From Prunella strophiata (lineage: Eukaryota > Chordata > Aves > Passeriformes > Prunellidae): a stretch of 64,000 nt of DNA. The stretch lies in NCBI GenBank assembly GCA_036583965.1, contig JAZBQD010000014.1:45937490-46001489 (forward strand). Reading direction: 5' to 3'. Position numbers and translations under genes: made by a program. Shown piece after piece: positions 48,317-62,105 of this stretch; within the stretch, counting starts at the first letter, position 1, and every line of letters starts with the position of its first letter. The notes beneath the pieces are model-generated. The model saw only the letters and a program-made list of their open reading frames with translations, did no database searches and had not been told where the DNA came from.

Positions 48317-51300
48317 ATTAGTACCAGTTTTACTGAAATATTAATTCCTTTATATGACCTACCTGAACCAGTTTTTACCTGCTTTTATCTGCTATATACA
48401 TAGAACAACTAAGCTTTTGTTAGTATTTCCCTACTGCAAAGAATAACAATTCTGAATTGTAATGGACATCTGACTTAATATGATAGGAAGCATTATTCAG
48501 GCTTACAGGCTAAATTTTTATTTCATGTAAATGTCTCAACACACCCATCATTTAACCTTTTTATAGAACTTAATGTATGCCTAATATACTTGGAGAAGCT
48601 ATTTACTTCAAATTATCTTTTCTTGAACTATTTCTCCATTATGGAAATTATGTTGAACAGTCAGTTTAGACAAGTTAGCCATGACTAAATATTAATTTAA
48701 ATCCTTTTAGCTCAAACTGGTACAGAATTTATGATAAGGACCAAATCTTTTCTTATACACACATACACCCCCAGTACAGTTAGAGACTCATTTCTTCTCT
48801 GAAATTACCATTTTCAATGTCTCAGTAATCCTTTACACCAAGAAGTTTTTTGGCCTTTACCCTGCTGTAATCTGGCCAGCACCTTCCTCTGAGCATCCCT
48901 TGTGCTTGTGGACACACAAAACAACCATGCTCTCAGACAAAGGCTTAAAAGAGACAGGGAAACAGGGATTTTGGGTACATGTGCATTCACACACACACAC
49001 ATCAAGAAACAGAAAATACTTGTGCAGAAGATTGTTTCATTTAGAAAGACAAACTGCAGAAGGTAGAAGAACACTATATAATGTGCAAAATTTACAGAAG
49101 AGTGTGTGGTTCAGTGTTTTCTTTATTAAATTTCAGCTTTGAAGACAAGCTTCTTTCCAATGCATTCCTAGTACTTTATTCCTCAATCTAGCTGGACAGC
49201 AAGAAGGTCTTTCCAAGCTTTAATAAAAGAATTTTGTTTACAAATAATGCATTAAGAGGTATTTAGTTCTTTCATAATGTTAATACCATGACACAAAATA
49301 GAGGACGTGCTTTTGGATAGCCATATATCAAGTGTAACAACACTTAGTTCACATTTATAACCAAGTAGACATTTTCTACCAATAGCTGCTTTCATTTCCA
49401 AAACAACTATTTTAGGTTTAAAAGAGCTTCCAGTGAGGATCAAAATCACTACTTACTGAAGAAATTGATTCAAAACAATAATATATTGAGGCAATTCCTT
49501 AATAACCTTTTGGAAGTAGCTGTGCATTTATGATTGTTCCTGATGCACACACATACTCTTCCCCCCAAGCAGGCAATAAAAGAGCAGCATGAGGTCCTAC
49601 AATCCATTTCAAAGCAAGTTTCTAGAAATATTGGAAACAACTGAAAAACAGTGAATTGCAATAAGCATGCATCATAGGAAGTGTTGTTTCATAGTTGGTC
49701 TTTTTGTTTGTTCCTCCTTTTCTACCAGAGCAGTTTCTGTTTAGGATTTCTTCCACTTGACACTTGATGTCATCAAGTGTGCAGTAGTGTGGAACACATC
49801 CTAATTCTCAAATGAAGCTTTAAGCCAAGGAAAGTCTTTCTCGTATTTTTCAACCTTATAAAGTCATCTTTTAATTTCTAGAGCATAACTGATAACTTTG
49901 ACATTTCTTCATAAAAACAGTAGATGTTTCTCATACATTTAATTCAGCACTTGGATATTCGAAAAAACTAATAATTCCAGAAGTTTATGGGCCTTTTTCT
50001 TTCCGAAATCTTTATTCAATTATTTTCCCACATCAGATGAAATATCTTTCCTTTGAATTTTTATTTAGCTCAAGTGTAGTAAGAAACACTTGACTTCAAG
50101 CCAGAGTTCTGTCTATATCTCATCAATTCTTTGAATCAATTTCTTTAGTTCTTCTCAGGAGCAATTTTTATTAATATGTTCATATCCAAGTCTTATGTCT
50201 CCAGTTAGCCACATTAGAGATTTTAACTCAATTTGCATTTGCCAATAATTAGTTTGGCCTTTCCCCCATTCCTGAATAAGCAGAAACTGGTCAGAAGGAA
50301 CTAAGTTCTGGAATACTTGAAATGAAATTAGCACTCAAGGAAAAAAAAAAAAAAAACAGAACTCTGAGACTGAAACCAAGTATGTCAGAGAACACTCAAC
50401 CAGATTTCTCAATTATGTCACTGTTGCCCCTTGCACAATGTTCAGAGCTGCTTTGAACTGCACACATTGTTGACTGCCCACCAACTGGCACATCAACAAG
50501 GCCACTGACGCTCAAATACACAGCTCATCACCAACACATCTCAGACAATACAGAAAAAATTTGTTTCATGAATGAGACTGGTAGATTCTAGACAGACAAG
50601 GGAGAAAGTGCACAGAAATTCTGTATTTTAAGCCTCACAAGCATTTGTTTTGTGAACGTTATTACCACTCTGGTAAGAGTAACTCCATAGTAAGTGAGAA
50701 AATTAACATGAAAGGGGACAGAGAGGAGGTATCATAGGCATAATGAACTTGAAGAATCTTGTTATTTCCTGTACTTCCATGTTAACTGCATGGAAGGAGT
50801 AAACAATAGCATTTTTCTGAGGTTTTCTTTAGACTGTAGCCACTGACTCAGCTGTGGACTGATTTAGTGCTTATCTGCACACTCTTTACATCTTGCCTTG
50901 TTTCTTCTTCATATGCACATTTATTCTGAATTTGCATATTCATATAAACCTTATTGCAAAAAGCAACCCTGGTAGTGGGAGAACGAGTTCTGTCCCAACA
51001 GCGTCAGCTGTTTCAGATTTCAGAGCCTGTCTTCTGCAGGAAACAAAATGAAGACAGTAAAAAAATGTTTACAAAATTTAAAGTGATCCACTTTTTTTCT
51101 ACTTCCCCCCTTAAAATTTCATCTTCCACAGCCCTTTCAAAAAACACAAAAGGACTCCAGTGCATATGAACATAGTTACATGTTCCAAAAGAGATAGGCT
51201 ACATTGACGAAGAAAACAAGAGAAAAATGGTTTCTAAAAATACTTTGGTTTCAAAATGTGCCATGATGGGGAAAAAAGGAACCAGCACTGTCAGTATCAC

Positions 51301-54300
51301 TCCCTGAGAGAGAGTAGGAAGACAGAAGAAGTATTTCATAATCATTACAGAAGCTCATTACAGCTGGGGGTTGAACTGCATCCCCAACATCCCTGCTCTC
51401 CCATGGAACTACATTGAAATGACAGCCCTATAGACACATTCTCTACAGCATGAAATTCACATTTCACCTGATTTCAGACTAGACTTCTTCAATATGACAT
51501 CCCACTTCTGAGCTCCCACCATGATTACTGGGCAAATAACTTATAGTGCCTTGCAATCTCTCAAGGAATAGGGTTCTACTACATCTCTCTCCTCCTAAGG
51601 TGAGATGCTCACCATTACCATTTAGCACAGGCCCAAGACAAAAAACTTCTCACTGAACCCAGTAACACACAGACCCATACATGAACTGGGCCAAGGAACA
51701 TGACTGCTACTCAGAGGCTATCAGTAATTGCTGTTTGAAAGATAGTTTTTCAGGGCTTGCAATTACTGTGTTGCTAAAGCAAGTCCAAACAGCTGCTTCC
51801 AGGTGAATTTTTCCATACAGTCACACAAATGCAGCACCACCAGGCAGGCAAGGTTACAAGGGACCTATGGTCCCTCTGCCTCCCTTTATAGCTATGTCTG
51901 TGACTATCCAAGCCAGGCAGCCAACATTAACACAGACAGACATGCAGTGGGCACTGCTGGGCTCCTGCCCCTGTTGTGCTGCACTGGCTCATGCCCTGCT
52001 GATTTCCAAGTAATGCAGCAGCTGCTGCACTCTACTTACAGACACACTGCCATCTCAGAATATCTGTTCTAGGCAGCAATTTTGAATAAGATAATATTCT
52101 TCTTGATCCCAGACTTTGGTTTTAGAAAAATACAACTACCTGATGACTGACAGGAAGCCATTTCTCCATGGTTTCCCAGAAGGAACTCTAGAGAGATGGT
52201 ATTTTTGAAGTATTTCTTTGTCTATTTTCTTGAGCATCTCTTTTGATTTTATTTCACACATTCAGCCAGCCAGAAAACAATTAAGGTGTTACCCACTATA
52301 CCTTAGTTTATCTTCCTCCCTCTCTTCTCTAAACATTTTCTGAATAAGAATTTAAACCCATTTTTTCCCTGTTATGGACTGTCTTTAAAAAAGCAAGTAG
52401 CATGCTTTCATATTTAAATTTAATTCTTGAATTTTTAAACTAATCTAACATCAATAATCTCATATTTGAGATTTTGAGAGATGAGCAGGTCCAATCCATT
52501 ATCAGGCAAAGATCACCCATATGATTAGTTGACAGTTTCCCAATACACAGAAACACACCTTTTCCTGATTGTATCCATGCCTATTCCTGTGACTATAAGT
52601 AAGTTTTGTCCTGAACAGTGAATTTACACAAATGCCAGAAGAAATCCCACACTGTGCCATCTGCCAGTAAAGCATTATTGCCCATACCAGCCCCCACCAA
52701 GCCATGTGTGGCAAAGAGTAACTGCTGTCTACCACAAAGAAGTAACAGCAGAAAACCAAGTCATGTGAATTTGAGATACCTACCAAACATCCACTGAAAC
52801 ACTGCCTTGAATTAGAGTGAGTCAGTGAATGAGTACAATCCATATATTACAATGCATGAGCAGGAAAGAGAAAGCCATTGTCAGAAAAGAGTTTGTCTGG
52901 AGAACTGAAGCAGTACCTGAAGTAGCACAGTAAATAGATGCTCCAGGTGAATCCCCAAATTCAACACCAGCCATTGCTTAGGACCAATCTGAGTGCCAGC
53001 TTTCCTAGTTGTGAGCAAACTCTCTGAAGAGGCAGAAAAAAGTTCACACTTCCATAGATCTACTGAAGTAAACTCATGAAATAAGGTAAATAGTCAAAGT
53101 CACAGCATGCTGTGATTTTTAGTATGACTGATCTTACCTTGAGGACAGAAGGAAAATTGCACACATGTAATTCAGTAGCTAAATACAGAAAAGCTCATTC
53201 CTCTATCCTGGAAAAAAATCTTTGTCTTGCCAGAGGGTAAGATAAATAGTGGTAAAGTATCTAGAAGTAAGAGCATCCACCTACAGCAAGGTATTCCCAC
53301 TCATAACAGCAGCATGTTTTGTCAGTGAAGTATGAAAAAAACAGAGGAGAAAATTTCCCTGGAGAAAATATCTCCTTGCAAAAGCTTTCTCACCAATAGC
53401 CAAAAAGGGAAAATAATGTTCTCTGAGGACTGACAACATGGAGACCACAGCTTCTTAGTTTAGCCAAAGCAAATTTTAGATTAGAGCAGTAGAAATGTAT
53501 TCCAATGAAGGGGTAGAGAAGGAGTTGCTCCTGTTGAAAAATAAAGTCCCTAAAGAGGAAACATGGTACAGATATACAGTATAATGAACAGCACAGAAAA
53601 AGTAGGTCAGGAACATCTATTCAACATTTCTCATTAAATTAGAAGTAGACAATGCAACTAAATTAAAAGTGGAAACAGGAAAAAACCTCTTTATATAGAA
53701 ATACTTGTTTATACAATAATTATTCTGTGTAATTACAAGAAACAGAAGGCAAGCACTTAGTAAAACTGCCCTCCCCCCCAAAAAAATAAATGGACATTTG
53801 CAAGGGTCCTCAGCAGCATAAGATGTAATACTTAAAATGAGAAGTATTTTAAAAGAACACAAACCCCCAGGCTCTAGGTGATAACCATTACTCTGTAACA
53901 AACGAGGAGCCTTTCCCCACTGGCAGCTTCTGCATCTCCTCCCAAGGAGCTCTCTTCACACCTCCCACTGAAACAGACCCTGGCTTATCGGAAATTATTC
54001 ACTCCATCAATTAAAAATGTGATTTCCATTTACTTAAAACAAAGTCTACATGATCCATCTGTAAGAAATAATTTTCCATGTTAAAACTTTCTAGTGTGCA
54101 AAAAAGTAAAAAGCTCATTTGTTTTTTTAGCATGTCTGAAATAGAGGTAGTTTTCTTCCAGCCCAATTTCATTTACAGTCAATAATAGTACTAACAATGA
54201 TAAAGTATTTTGTCATATACACATTCTACCTCAACTTTTCAATTTCCATTTCTTGTCAGCACTTAGGTTGACAATTTTGGTTTATTTTTTGTGGTGACTT

Positions 54301-57300
54301 AGTCAATTTTTTTCTAATTATACATTATTAAATTGGTGGTGGAGTACTGGGAGTCACAATAAAAAAAAAAAGTTGCCAGCTATTCCATTTACCTTCATTT
54401 AATAAAAAAATGAACATTGCCATAATAATAGCCTTACAAACTTTCAGGGAGACTAAGAAACAGAATAAACACAGCTGAACAAGTCAATCCCTCTAAGATT
54501 TCACCCTTATACTCTTGATGTTTAGGTCACAAATAAAAGCATTTTGAGTTTTGCTTCATGTTAACACGTAGAAGTGAAGCAATCTGTCTGTAAAACTCTG
54601 ATGGATAATTACTTTCCTGAGCTCCTACTACACCCGACTTGAACATCCCTGATTTCAGTTAATTTAAAGCAATTTACTGCTGTTCCAATAGCCAAATGTC
54701 TAGCCCAAGAACAGCACACAAAGCAGGTATGGGGAACAGCTCAAAGTGATCACACACAACACTTGACCAAGCTGCAGGAAAATAAGGGGGAAGGATTGTT
54801 GTATAAGGTAAGATTAAGCTCCTTGTACCAAACAGAAAAACTGAACAGTTGAAAGATATTCAATTGAGCAGCAGGAATGTTAAAAGAACAAATTACTTCA
54901 GGAGAGTTATGTGCTGAGATTCATTTATTATGCACTACACTAAGCTATCATTTTCATAAAACCAAGAGTTACTTATCTCAAGTGACAAAACTCAAACTGT
55001 TCAGCAGCAAAATTTGAAATAAACCCCCAGAAAACTACCTCCTCAATACATTTTACCATACATTATATTGCAGTCCAGTCTGTATTAGCCACCATTGTCA
55101 TGGCTATCAGTTCCATCAGAATTCATAACATGAATTCTTCACTTCCTATATCTCAACACACCAGGAATAATACCAGCTATCTATTCCTCAGATTTCATTC
55201 CTTACATTTTTATTGCCTGGTTTGGTCTCTGTCATCTTGCAAACTGCTTTTTTAATGTTTGTTTTTATACATTAAACACACCCAATTGTCAGGAGAAATA
55301 ATGAATACTAGAAGAGCTGCATTCACAAAGAGACACTCAAGAAAAACTGTGAAGGAAGTAAAAAGAAAATTCTGCCCTTACTCAAAAGTTTCATCCTCAT
55401 GGACACCAATTCTGTGGTTTTATGACATAAATAGTGAAAATAGCCCCATAATTCCCAGGTCACCTAATGATTCAGCAAATTTGCCATCTTGAGAAGTGTC
55501 ATTGAGAACATCTACTTATTGCAGAATTCAGAGTTTGAATTTGTTCCAGTCTGACATGGAGACTCTGCAATTGATAGAGAAGTAGAACAGTAAGGCCTCT
55601 AAAACTTAATTTGAGAACCACTATTCTAGATGGCAACAACACTAAGTAATTCATCTCAGCTTTCTGCAACTGTTTATGATATTTGTTTTCATTTCCTCCT
55701 GTGTAGAGTATGTGAATGCAAAAGCAAAACTACATTAAAGAAGTTGTATGCAAAGTGATTGCTTAATCATGGAAACATAAGTATAACGGGAACAAAAGGG
55801 TGAAGCTGCACCCAAAAGAGTCATACAAAAAAGCAATGGATAACTTTCCAAAGGGCCTTAGTCTACCAAGTTACTTTTTTAAATTAAGTTTGGCACCTTT
55901 TGAAAAAGCACATCCTAGATTCACATGCTTTGCATGAAATCACATATTTAAGTCTCCTTTTAGTACTTTGTTCTATTCTGGTATTGTGTTTCTTTGCATT
56001 ATAACATGTCAAAAGATTGAATGTTTTCTTTTACTCATTTTACCTAGAAATTTCTTTTATTCATTTTATCTAGAAATTGCTCAGTGACAAAACCCAAATA
56101 TATCTTCCTTCCAAGAACATCTTCCACAGCAATTCTTAAAAGGATAACAACAGAAGAAAAACCAAGGAGTAATACTCCCCTCCATATATATTTTCAACTC
56201 ATTATCACCACCAGACATCTGATGTGACAAAGAGGACAATAGATCCTTAAGACCAGACCATAAAACACACACAGACAATTACTACAATTCAAAAGGAAGT
56301 TTTAATGTTCTACATTCGTTCAGTATATGTTACAAACCCAAGTAAATTTATCTAAATGCTGATTTCCACATTTGAAATTAAAGCTTTCTTCGGAAAAAGG
56401 CATTTCTCATTTTCAAAGGACAAAATGAAACCTAAGTGACTAGGTAAGGTACTGTTTAGTTGTACCCAAGTAGCACATAAAAATCTTTCAAGTACAAAGC
56501 ACAGGAAGAAATACGTGGCATTATTTTTCTAAATTAAAAATTTAGGGACAGTAGCTGTGTTAGGAATTCAACTGAGATCAACCTACTGACATCCTGACCT
56601 ATTGAAACTCACTCAAAAAACTAAAATTCTCCTGAATACCATAAATTCATTACAGAAATAAAGAAACAGCTTCCAACACAGCTAAATAAGGGTAAAATTA
56701 ATTGTGATATTTCCTGTATTGCTCTTATTACTTGACAGTCACTGCTGTTCTTTTCAGACAGGACTAGCCCAAGTATGGAAATGTAGTCAAAACCCCCTAA
56801 ATTTTTTTTCCAAAAAGTATTACCAAAGGATTCAAGAATTGCTTTGTTCAAAGAATAAAACTAGGCACAATAAAAATAGAATGGGTAAGTTTGCTAAATG
56901 GCTTAAATATTATCACCTGAAGTCATATAGTCTTTTAAAGAATCCATCATTCATCTCATTTTCCTTTCCCAGCAGAAGCAGATATAGAGAGTGGAGATAC
57001 ACCTTTAAATGGTACATTTATAACTTTTACATGCTAACTTATCAGATCTAGTGAAATTTTTAAACATTTAATGGCATACCATTCAATAAAAATGAAAGAT
57101 TTATTCTCTTCTCCCTCCCTGCTTTATTCTAGTACAAATGTCTGATTTCACACTGCATAAAATGTATTTGTTTTAACATGAATAAACATTCAGCCAGTGT
57201 TCAGAGGACTTAGCCACCAACTGAAATAGTAGTTTTGCCTTTGTGGAGCCAAGGAAATATTGCCCAGCCTTAGCCCACCCTGGGAGGAGGTACAGATCTG

Positions 57301-60300
57301 CCACTCAGTCAAGCCACAGGCACTGTTAGTTCAAATTCAGAGATGCATGTTCCCCTCCACCCTACTTCTAGTGGAGGACTCAGGAAATACAAAAAAGCTA
57401 TTGAGCAGTGAGAAAATGGTCTAATTCTTTCTCACTTTTAAGGGTACACCACAGAAAAATGGAGGCTGGCAGTGAAGACTGACTAGGTCAGGCAGAATGT
57501 ATTCAGCTAATAAATTAAAATGCGTTTTACCTGTGACGTAAGTGACCACATTGAGAATTCTCCCCACCACTCCATTCATCAAACAACGACCAAATAGCTC
57601 CAAATAAGAAAGAAAATTCCCTGTTCTATGCAAAGAAGCATATGTCAATGTCCATGCTCAATCCTTTTAAAAAACAAAAAGCCTTAGGGCCATAAATTTT
57701 TATCATACAAGGGTAAGTTTACCAGAGGAGAAGCTCAAGTTAATGGAACTGTGCCTGTATACAGCAGCCAAGCAGTTGACCTCCATTAACTCTGCTACTT
57801 CAAAATATGCCTTCAGAAAAAACAATTGCCATGTAAATACAATGGCTCCTTGCTATCCACATACAGCTGGGGTTTGTTCATAGCAATCATTTCAAAATAA
57901 CAGACTCCCTGGGCAAGCATTAACATGGTCTATCTTATGCAGTGATCAAGTACTTTTGACAGAAGGGAGCTCATCCCTGTGAGTCAGGTTCCATGGCATC
58001 ACAAATCTTCTGTTGTTTTGACCAAAATAATTCACTTTCTTCTGAGCAAAAGCCAAATTAAAGCCTTGCACTGAAAAACAAGGAATCACTCTTTTTTCCT
58101 CCTTACATTTTGCCCAAGTATCCTATACTACAAAGTTAATGAAAAAATAGAGAAAGCCCTAGATGTAGCAGTTTGTCTCCAAATAATTACAACTTATCTT
58201 GGGAATACAGCATATTTTGTCAAATATATATTTTTTATTAATTAAAATTTAACAAGCTATCACATTTATTTTTTTTTTTCTTTTTTTGGAGGCACGTTGT
58301 TTCCAGACATTCCAAAAATATATGGATGTAAGATACATACAGTTCCACAAGCTCAATACCAGGATAAAATTTTTCTAAAATTTTTCTAAAATTCCATACT
58401 ACATATTATTTATACTTTATCTCTACCATGACATCCAGAAACCCCCATTCATACAAAAATATAAAAATTAGGAAGTGTATTACTTTCCTCTGAAACAAAA
58501 TTTGCTTAATAAAAACAAAGATATTTGGAAGGAGTAAAAAAATACATACAGTACATATCAATTAACTGTCTGAAGTAACTTTTAATATTTCACAAATGTA
58601 AGGATACAATTTTTTTTCCTAGGCTTACAAATGAGTATACAAAGATATGGTGATTTGTTGTATGTCATAAAACCAAACTGAGGAACAGACTAGAAATAGA
58701 ACACAGTTTCCTTATTATCACCCCAGGCCCTGTACATTATGGCATAATTACTATGGCTAAAACTATACTGCAAGCAATTTGTGGCTGACAGCAGCCAGAC
58801 AGTAATTAAAGGACATAAATGAACAATACAAATCCCACAGTGGAAGTCCCTAAAATACCTTTTTTAATCCCTAAAGAAATTTATTTGGGTTTTCTCAAAA
58901 TTGAAAAGGGCAACTAGAGGTTTTGTCTCCATTAAATATTGAAACTAAGAAGCCTGTGATAAAGACCTTAAGGTTTAAATATTAATCATAAACAATCTGA
59001 TTCGATACTTGGTCTACATTTATCAGATGTCCCAAAGCAACTGTAAGAGTCTCCCCCAAATCAATTCTATACAAACACTTCATTTGTAGAGGGGAAATAC
59101 TTCAAACCCTTGAAAAACCTGCACATTAAATATTGTACTGATACTTAGACAGCAAGCACACCAATCCTCATCATTCCTGGACCTCTGTTTCAGCTACAAG
59201 AACATCTGACAGGGCCCTGCCCAAAGTCTTTTCCTCAGACCTGTCCTTCAGGAGCCCAGGGAATGGGTATATGAATGAAGTTGAGCTCTTAGCCCATCAT
59301 CCCAGCACAGATGTGAGCACTCAGGAAGGAGCAAGCTGCCAGGGCACTCCTGGAAGCCAGCTAACATCAGCTAAAGCAGAACTGAAGAAAGCAGCTGGCC
59401 CATCACATCTTCTGCACCGTGGCTTCTGGGCTGCAGCATCTACTGAAGACATGATGTCAAAGATGAAAAGAGATGCTTCCCTCACTTCAACATGAAAGTA
59501 ATCTTTAAATCACTGTTTATAAATATGAAAAAATTTGACCCCTTCTGCATCTGATGCTAGAAAGGACAGCTTCTTTACTCTACGAAGTCCATATTACTTG
59601 TTGTGGGTGCCAACAGATAAAAAGGCATTGAAATTCATCAGTGACTGAGGTAAAATTCTGGTCTTCATTTCCTTGTGTGCAATCAGGAATATTTGATGTT
59701 CAGTGCTGCATGCATCACTTTCCATGCACAACCTCAAAGCCTGGGGACAAGACAGTGTGGGGAGAGGTATTCCCACCTGATATCTCCATGTGCCTGATGG
59801 CCACCTCGAAGATCCAAGATCAGACAAGCAGGACTTGAGGGAGGTTCTGCATCTCTGCTGTGGAAGATGTAACCCTATGCCACAGACCATGAGCTACAGT
59901 TGGGCAAACTCCCCTCCAACTGTAAAGGGCATTAATTTCTAGATTGTAATGCAAAGATTCCAGATTTCCTTATCTTTCAGTCATGCCTTACATACTTCAA
60001 TTTATTTATAAATTCAGTAGCTCACAACTATGGCGAAGTGAAGATACCTTACCTAAAATACTTTAAACTAAAAGTATTTAGTTTACGAAGCTTTCTTTAG
60101 TTTTACTCCTAGAAATTCAGTGAAGAGACACACAAGTGCTCTCAAACAAAGCCCATAACATGAAATGACTCAAAATTCAGTGAAAACACTATTGAATAAA
60201 AAAAGCCAAAACAGAGCTAAATGACAGCAAAAGAGGAGACTGTAAGAGACTTAATTGCTTCAAACACTGTCAAGGGCCACAAAAAAAACAGAAGGGCAAT

Positions 60301-61176
60301 CTCACCTATAACAACTGCTTTTTGTCATTCATTTCTATAACTTCAGAAAAAGCCAGTAGCCAGCCACTAGAGCAAAAACTTTTCTTATATGACAAGTACA
60401 ACAGAAATGCATTACAATACATATAATGTATAATATTACTGCACAAACTCTCTCATTGTAAAGACTTACACAAAAAGCATGTAAACAAGAGGTTTAAGGT
60501 TATCTTCATACAGTATATTTACCATTACTTTTGCTGCAGTTAAATCAGTTCAAGTGTGTACATAAAACACATCCATTTCTGAAACCCTGCAGTAAGAAGT
60601 TAGTTTCCACAGCAACATAGCAACTGTGGGATGGTTTGGGGGGAGGTTATTTGTTTTTAACAGATGGGGAAAAATATAATGCTGTTCTCAAAGCTTCAGT
60701 TTCATTTCAGATTTGCTAATATTAAGCCTTTAGGCAGAAATCTGTGGTAGGACTTTTTAAAATTTTATATTTTAATTGAACAGCGTAAGGCTTGTTAAAA
60801 TCAGCTTAATCATGTATGATGAGACTAAGCGAGAATAGCTATGGCAGATCACTCCTTAGGTAGTTCTCATGATTTTTTGAAAAAAAAATAATTTAAAGAG
60901 TTGAAGATGTTCCAAAGCTTGAAATTTATCATTAAGGCATTCCACATTTAACAAAATATATCTATTCCCATTTTGCATAGCATTACTCATTTATCTTACC
61001 TAGTGGAGTTAATAACTTCAAGTGCAGAAGCCTAGGAAGTGATTTATGGTCTATACAGTGCAGATTCTGAAACAAGCCTAGTAAAAGCAATGCTTCAAGA
61101 GTTACAAGTTAAACAAACACACATGTGTACAGGTACAAACCTATACAGTATCCTGCTACAATACAGTGACTGGCCT
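48317..61176. other. Intron 1 segment, 13 kb without recognised genes
   Basis: It holds a short AC repeat at about 48990-49001, A16 at 50341-50356, a 26-base-spaced direct repeat (TCATTTTAYCTAGAAATT) at 56035 and 56061, and a T-rich patch at about 58267-58288. Blocks at about 51820-52060, 59200-59480 and 59640-59890 are less AT-rich and may be decayed repeats of unknown family. No gene is supported. Confidence 0.5.
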
Positions 61177-61909
61177 GGTGGTCAAGAGGGAGAGCAGTGG
61201 GGAGTGTCTACCTGGATTCAGTAAGGCCTTTGATGCTCTGTCTTTTAAGACTGTCCCAGAGAAGCTGATAAAGTGCAGGATGAGCCAATGGCAAGGTGGA
61301 TGAAAGCTGTCTGGATGGCCAGGCCCAAGGGTTGTGGTCAGAGAGTGGTGACCAGTGGCACAAAGTCAGGCTGCAGGCTAACTAGTGGTAGTACCCCAGG
61401 AGCCAGCACTACACAGAACCCTGCTCAACACAGGCTGAGCGTACTCCCAGCAAGCTGGCTGATGACACAAAACTGGAGGGAGTGCAGATGGGGAGTGCAT
61501 CTCAACAGGCTGCAGAAATGGGCTGATGGGAACATCCTGAAACTCAGCCATAGGATTGCAAAGTCTTGTACCTGGGAGAAAACAAACCCAGGGACCAGCA
61601 TATACAGGGAGTGGGGGCAACTGGAAAAGCAGCTTGGCAGAGAAGTATCTGGGAGTCTCAGTGGACACCAAGTTGAACATGTGCCAGCAGTGTGCCCTTG
61701 TGGGCACAATGTACCCTGAGCTGCAAAGTATTGCCAGCAGGAGTAGTGATCCTTCCCCCCTATTCAGCACTGGGGGTGGCCACACATGAAACAGATGGAA
61801 CTGTACCCATTGCTGAGCTCCACAGGGCAACAGACATGAACATATTGAAAAGCATCCAACAAAAGGTCACAAAGGTGATGAAGGGACTGCAATGAAGAGC
61901 TGGAGAAAA
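61177..61909 (+). mobile_element. CR1 LINE fragment (reverse-transcriptase part of ORF2), broken
   Basis: This is the CR1 ORF2 segment beginning near CTACCTGGATTCAGTAAGGC and CTTTGATGC, running through the reverse-transcriptase active-site region, where GCTGATGAC at 61458-61466 encodes the Ala-Asp-Asp of the catalytic motif (Leu-Ala-Asp-Asp here rather than Phe-Ala-Asp-Asp). It ends in the C-terminal region (AAAAGGTCACAAAGGTGATG). No single frame stays open, so frameshifts and stops have inactivated it. It carries neither CR1 end. It is antisense to DOCK4. Confidence 0.88.
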
Positions 61910-62105
61910 CTTGCTGCAAAAATGCTAGTAAGCAAGGTGTAGTAATTGCATGTTTTAACAACTTTGCATAATTACATGCCTGTCAATATTCATTGAGCAT
62001 AAAACTTTTTATGACATGTAATAAAGGAAAGAAAAGAGAAAGTCTGCTGAAGTCCAATCTATGTTGGGACTTCTTTGCAGAAAGTGTTGGGGGGGAAAAA
62101 ATAAA
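61910..62105. other. Spacer between two oppositely oriented CR1 copies
   Basis: About 196 bases of AT-rich sequence, with no recognised feature beyond possible CR1 decay at the left edge. Confidence 0.5.

Noticed and set aside
47466..48318. Several 60-113 codon frames on both strands
   Set aside because: They fall inside the LTR-like repeat, which is non-coding in the family. The frames overlap one another on both strands.
61273..61830. Frames of about 150 codons on both strands
   Set aside because: They lie wholly within the broken CR1 ORF2 copy and are not in one continuous reading frame of the element.
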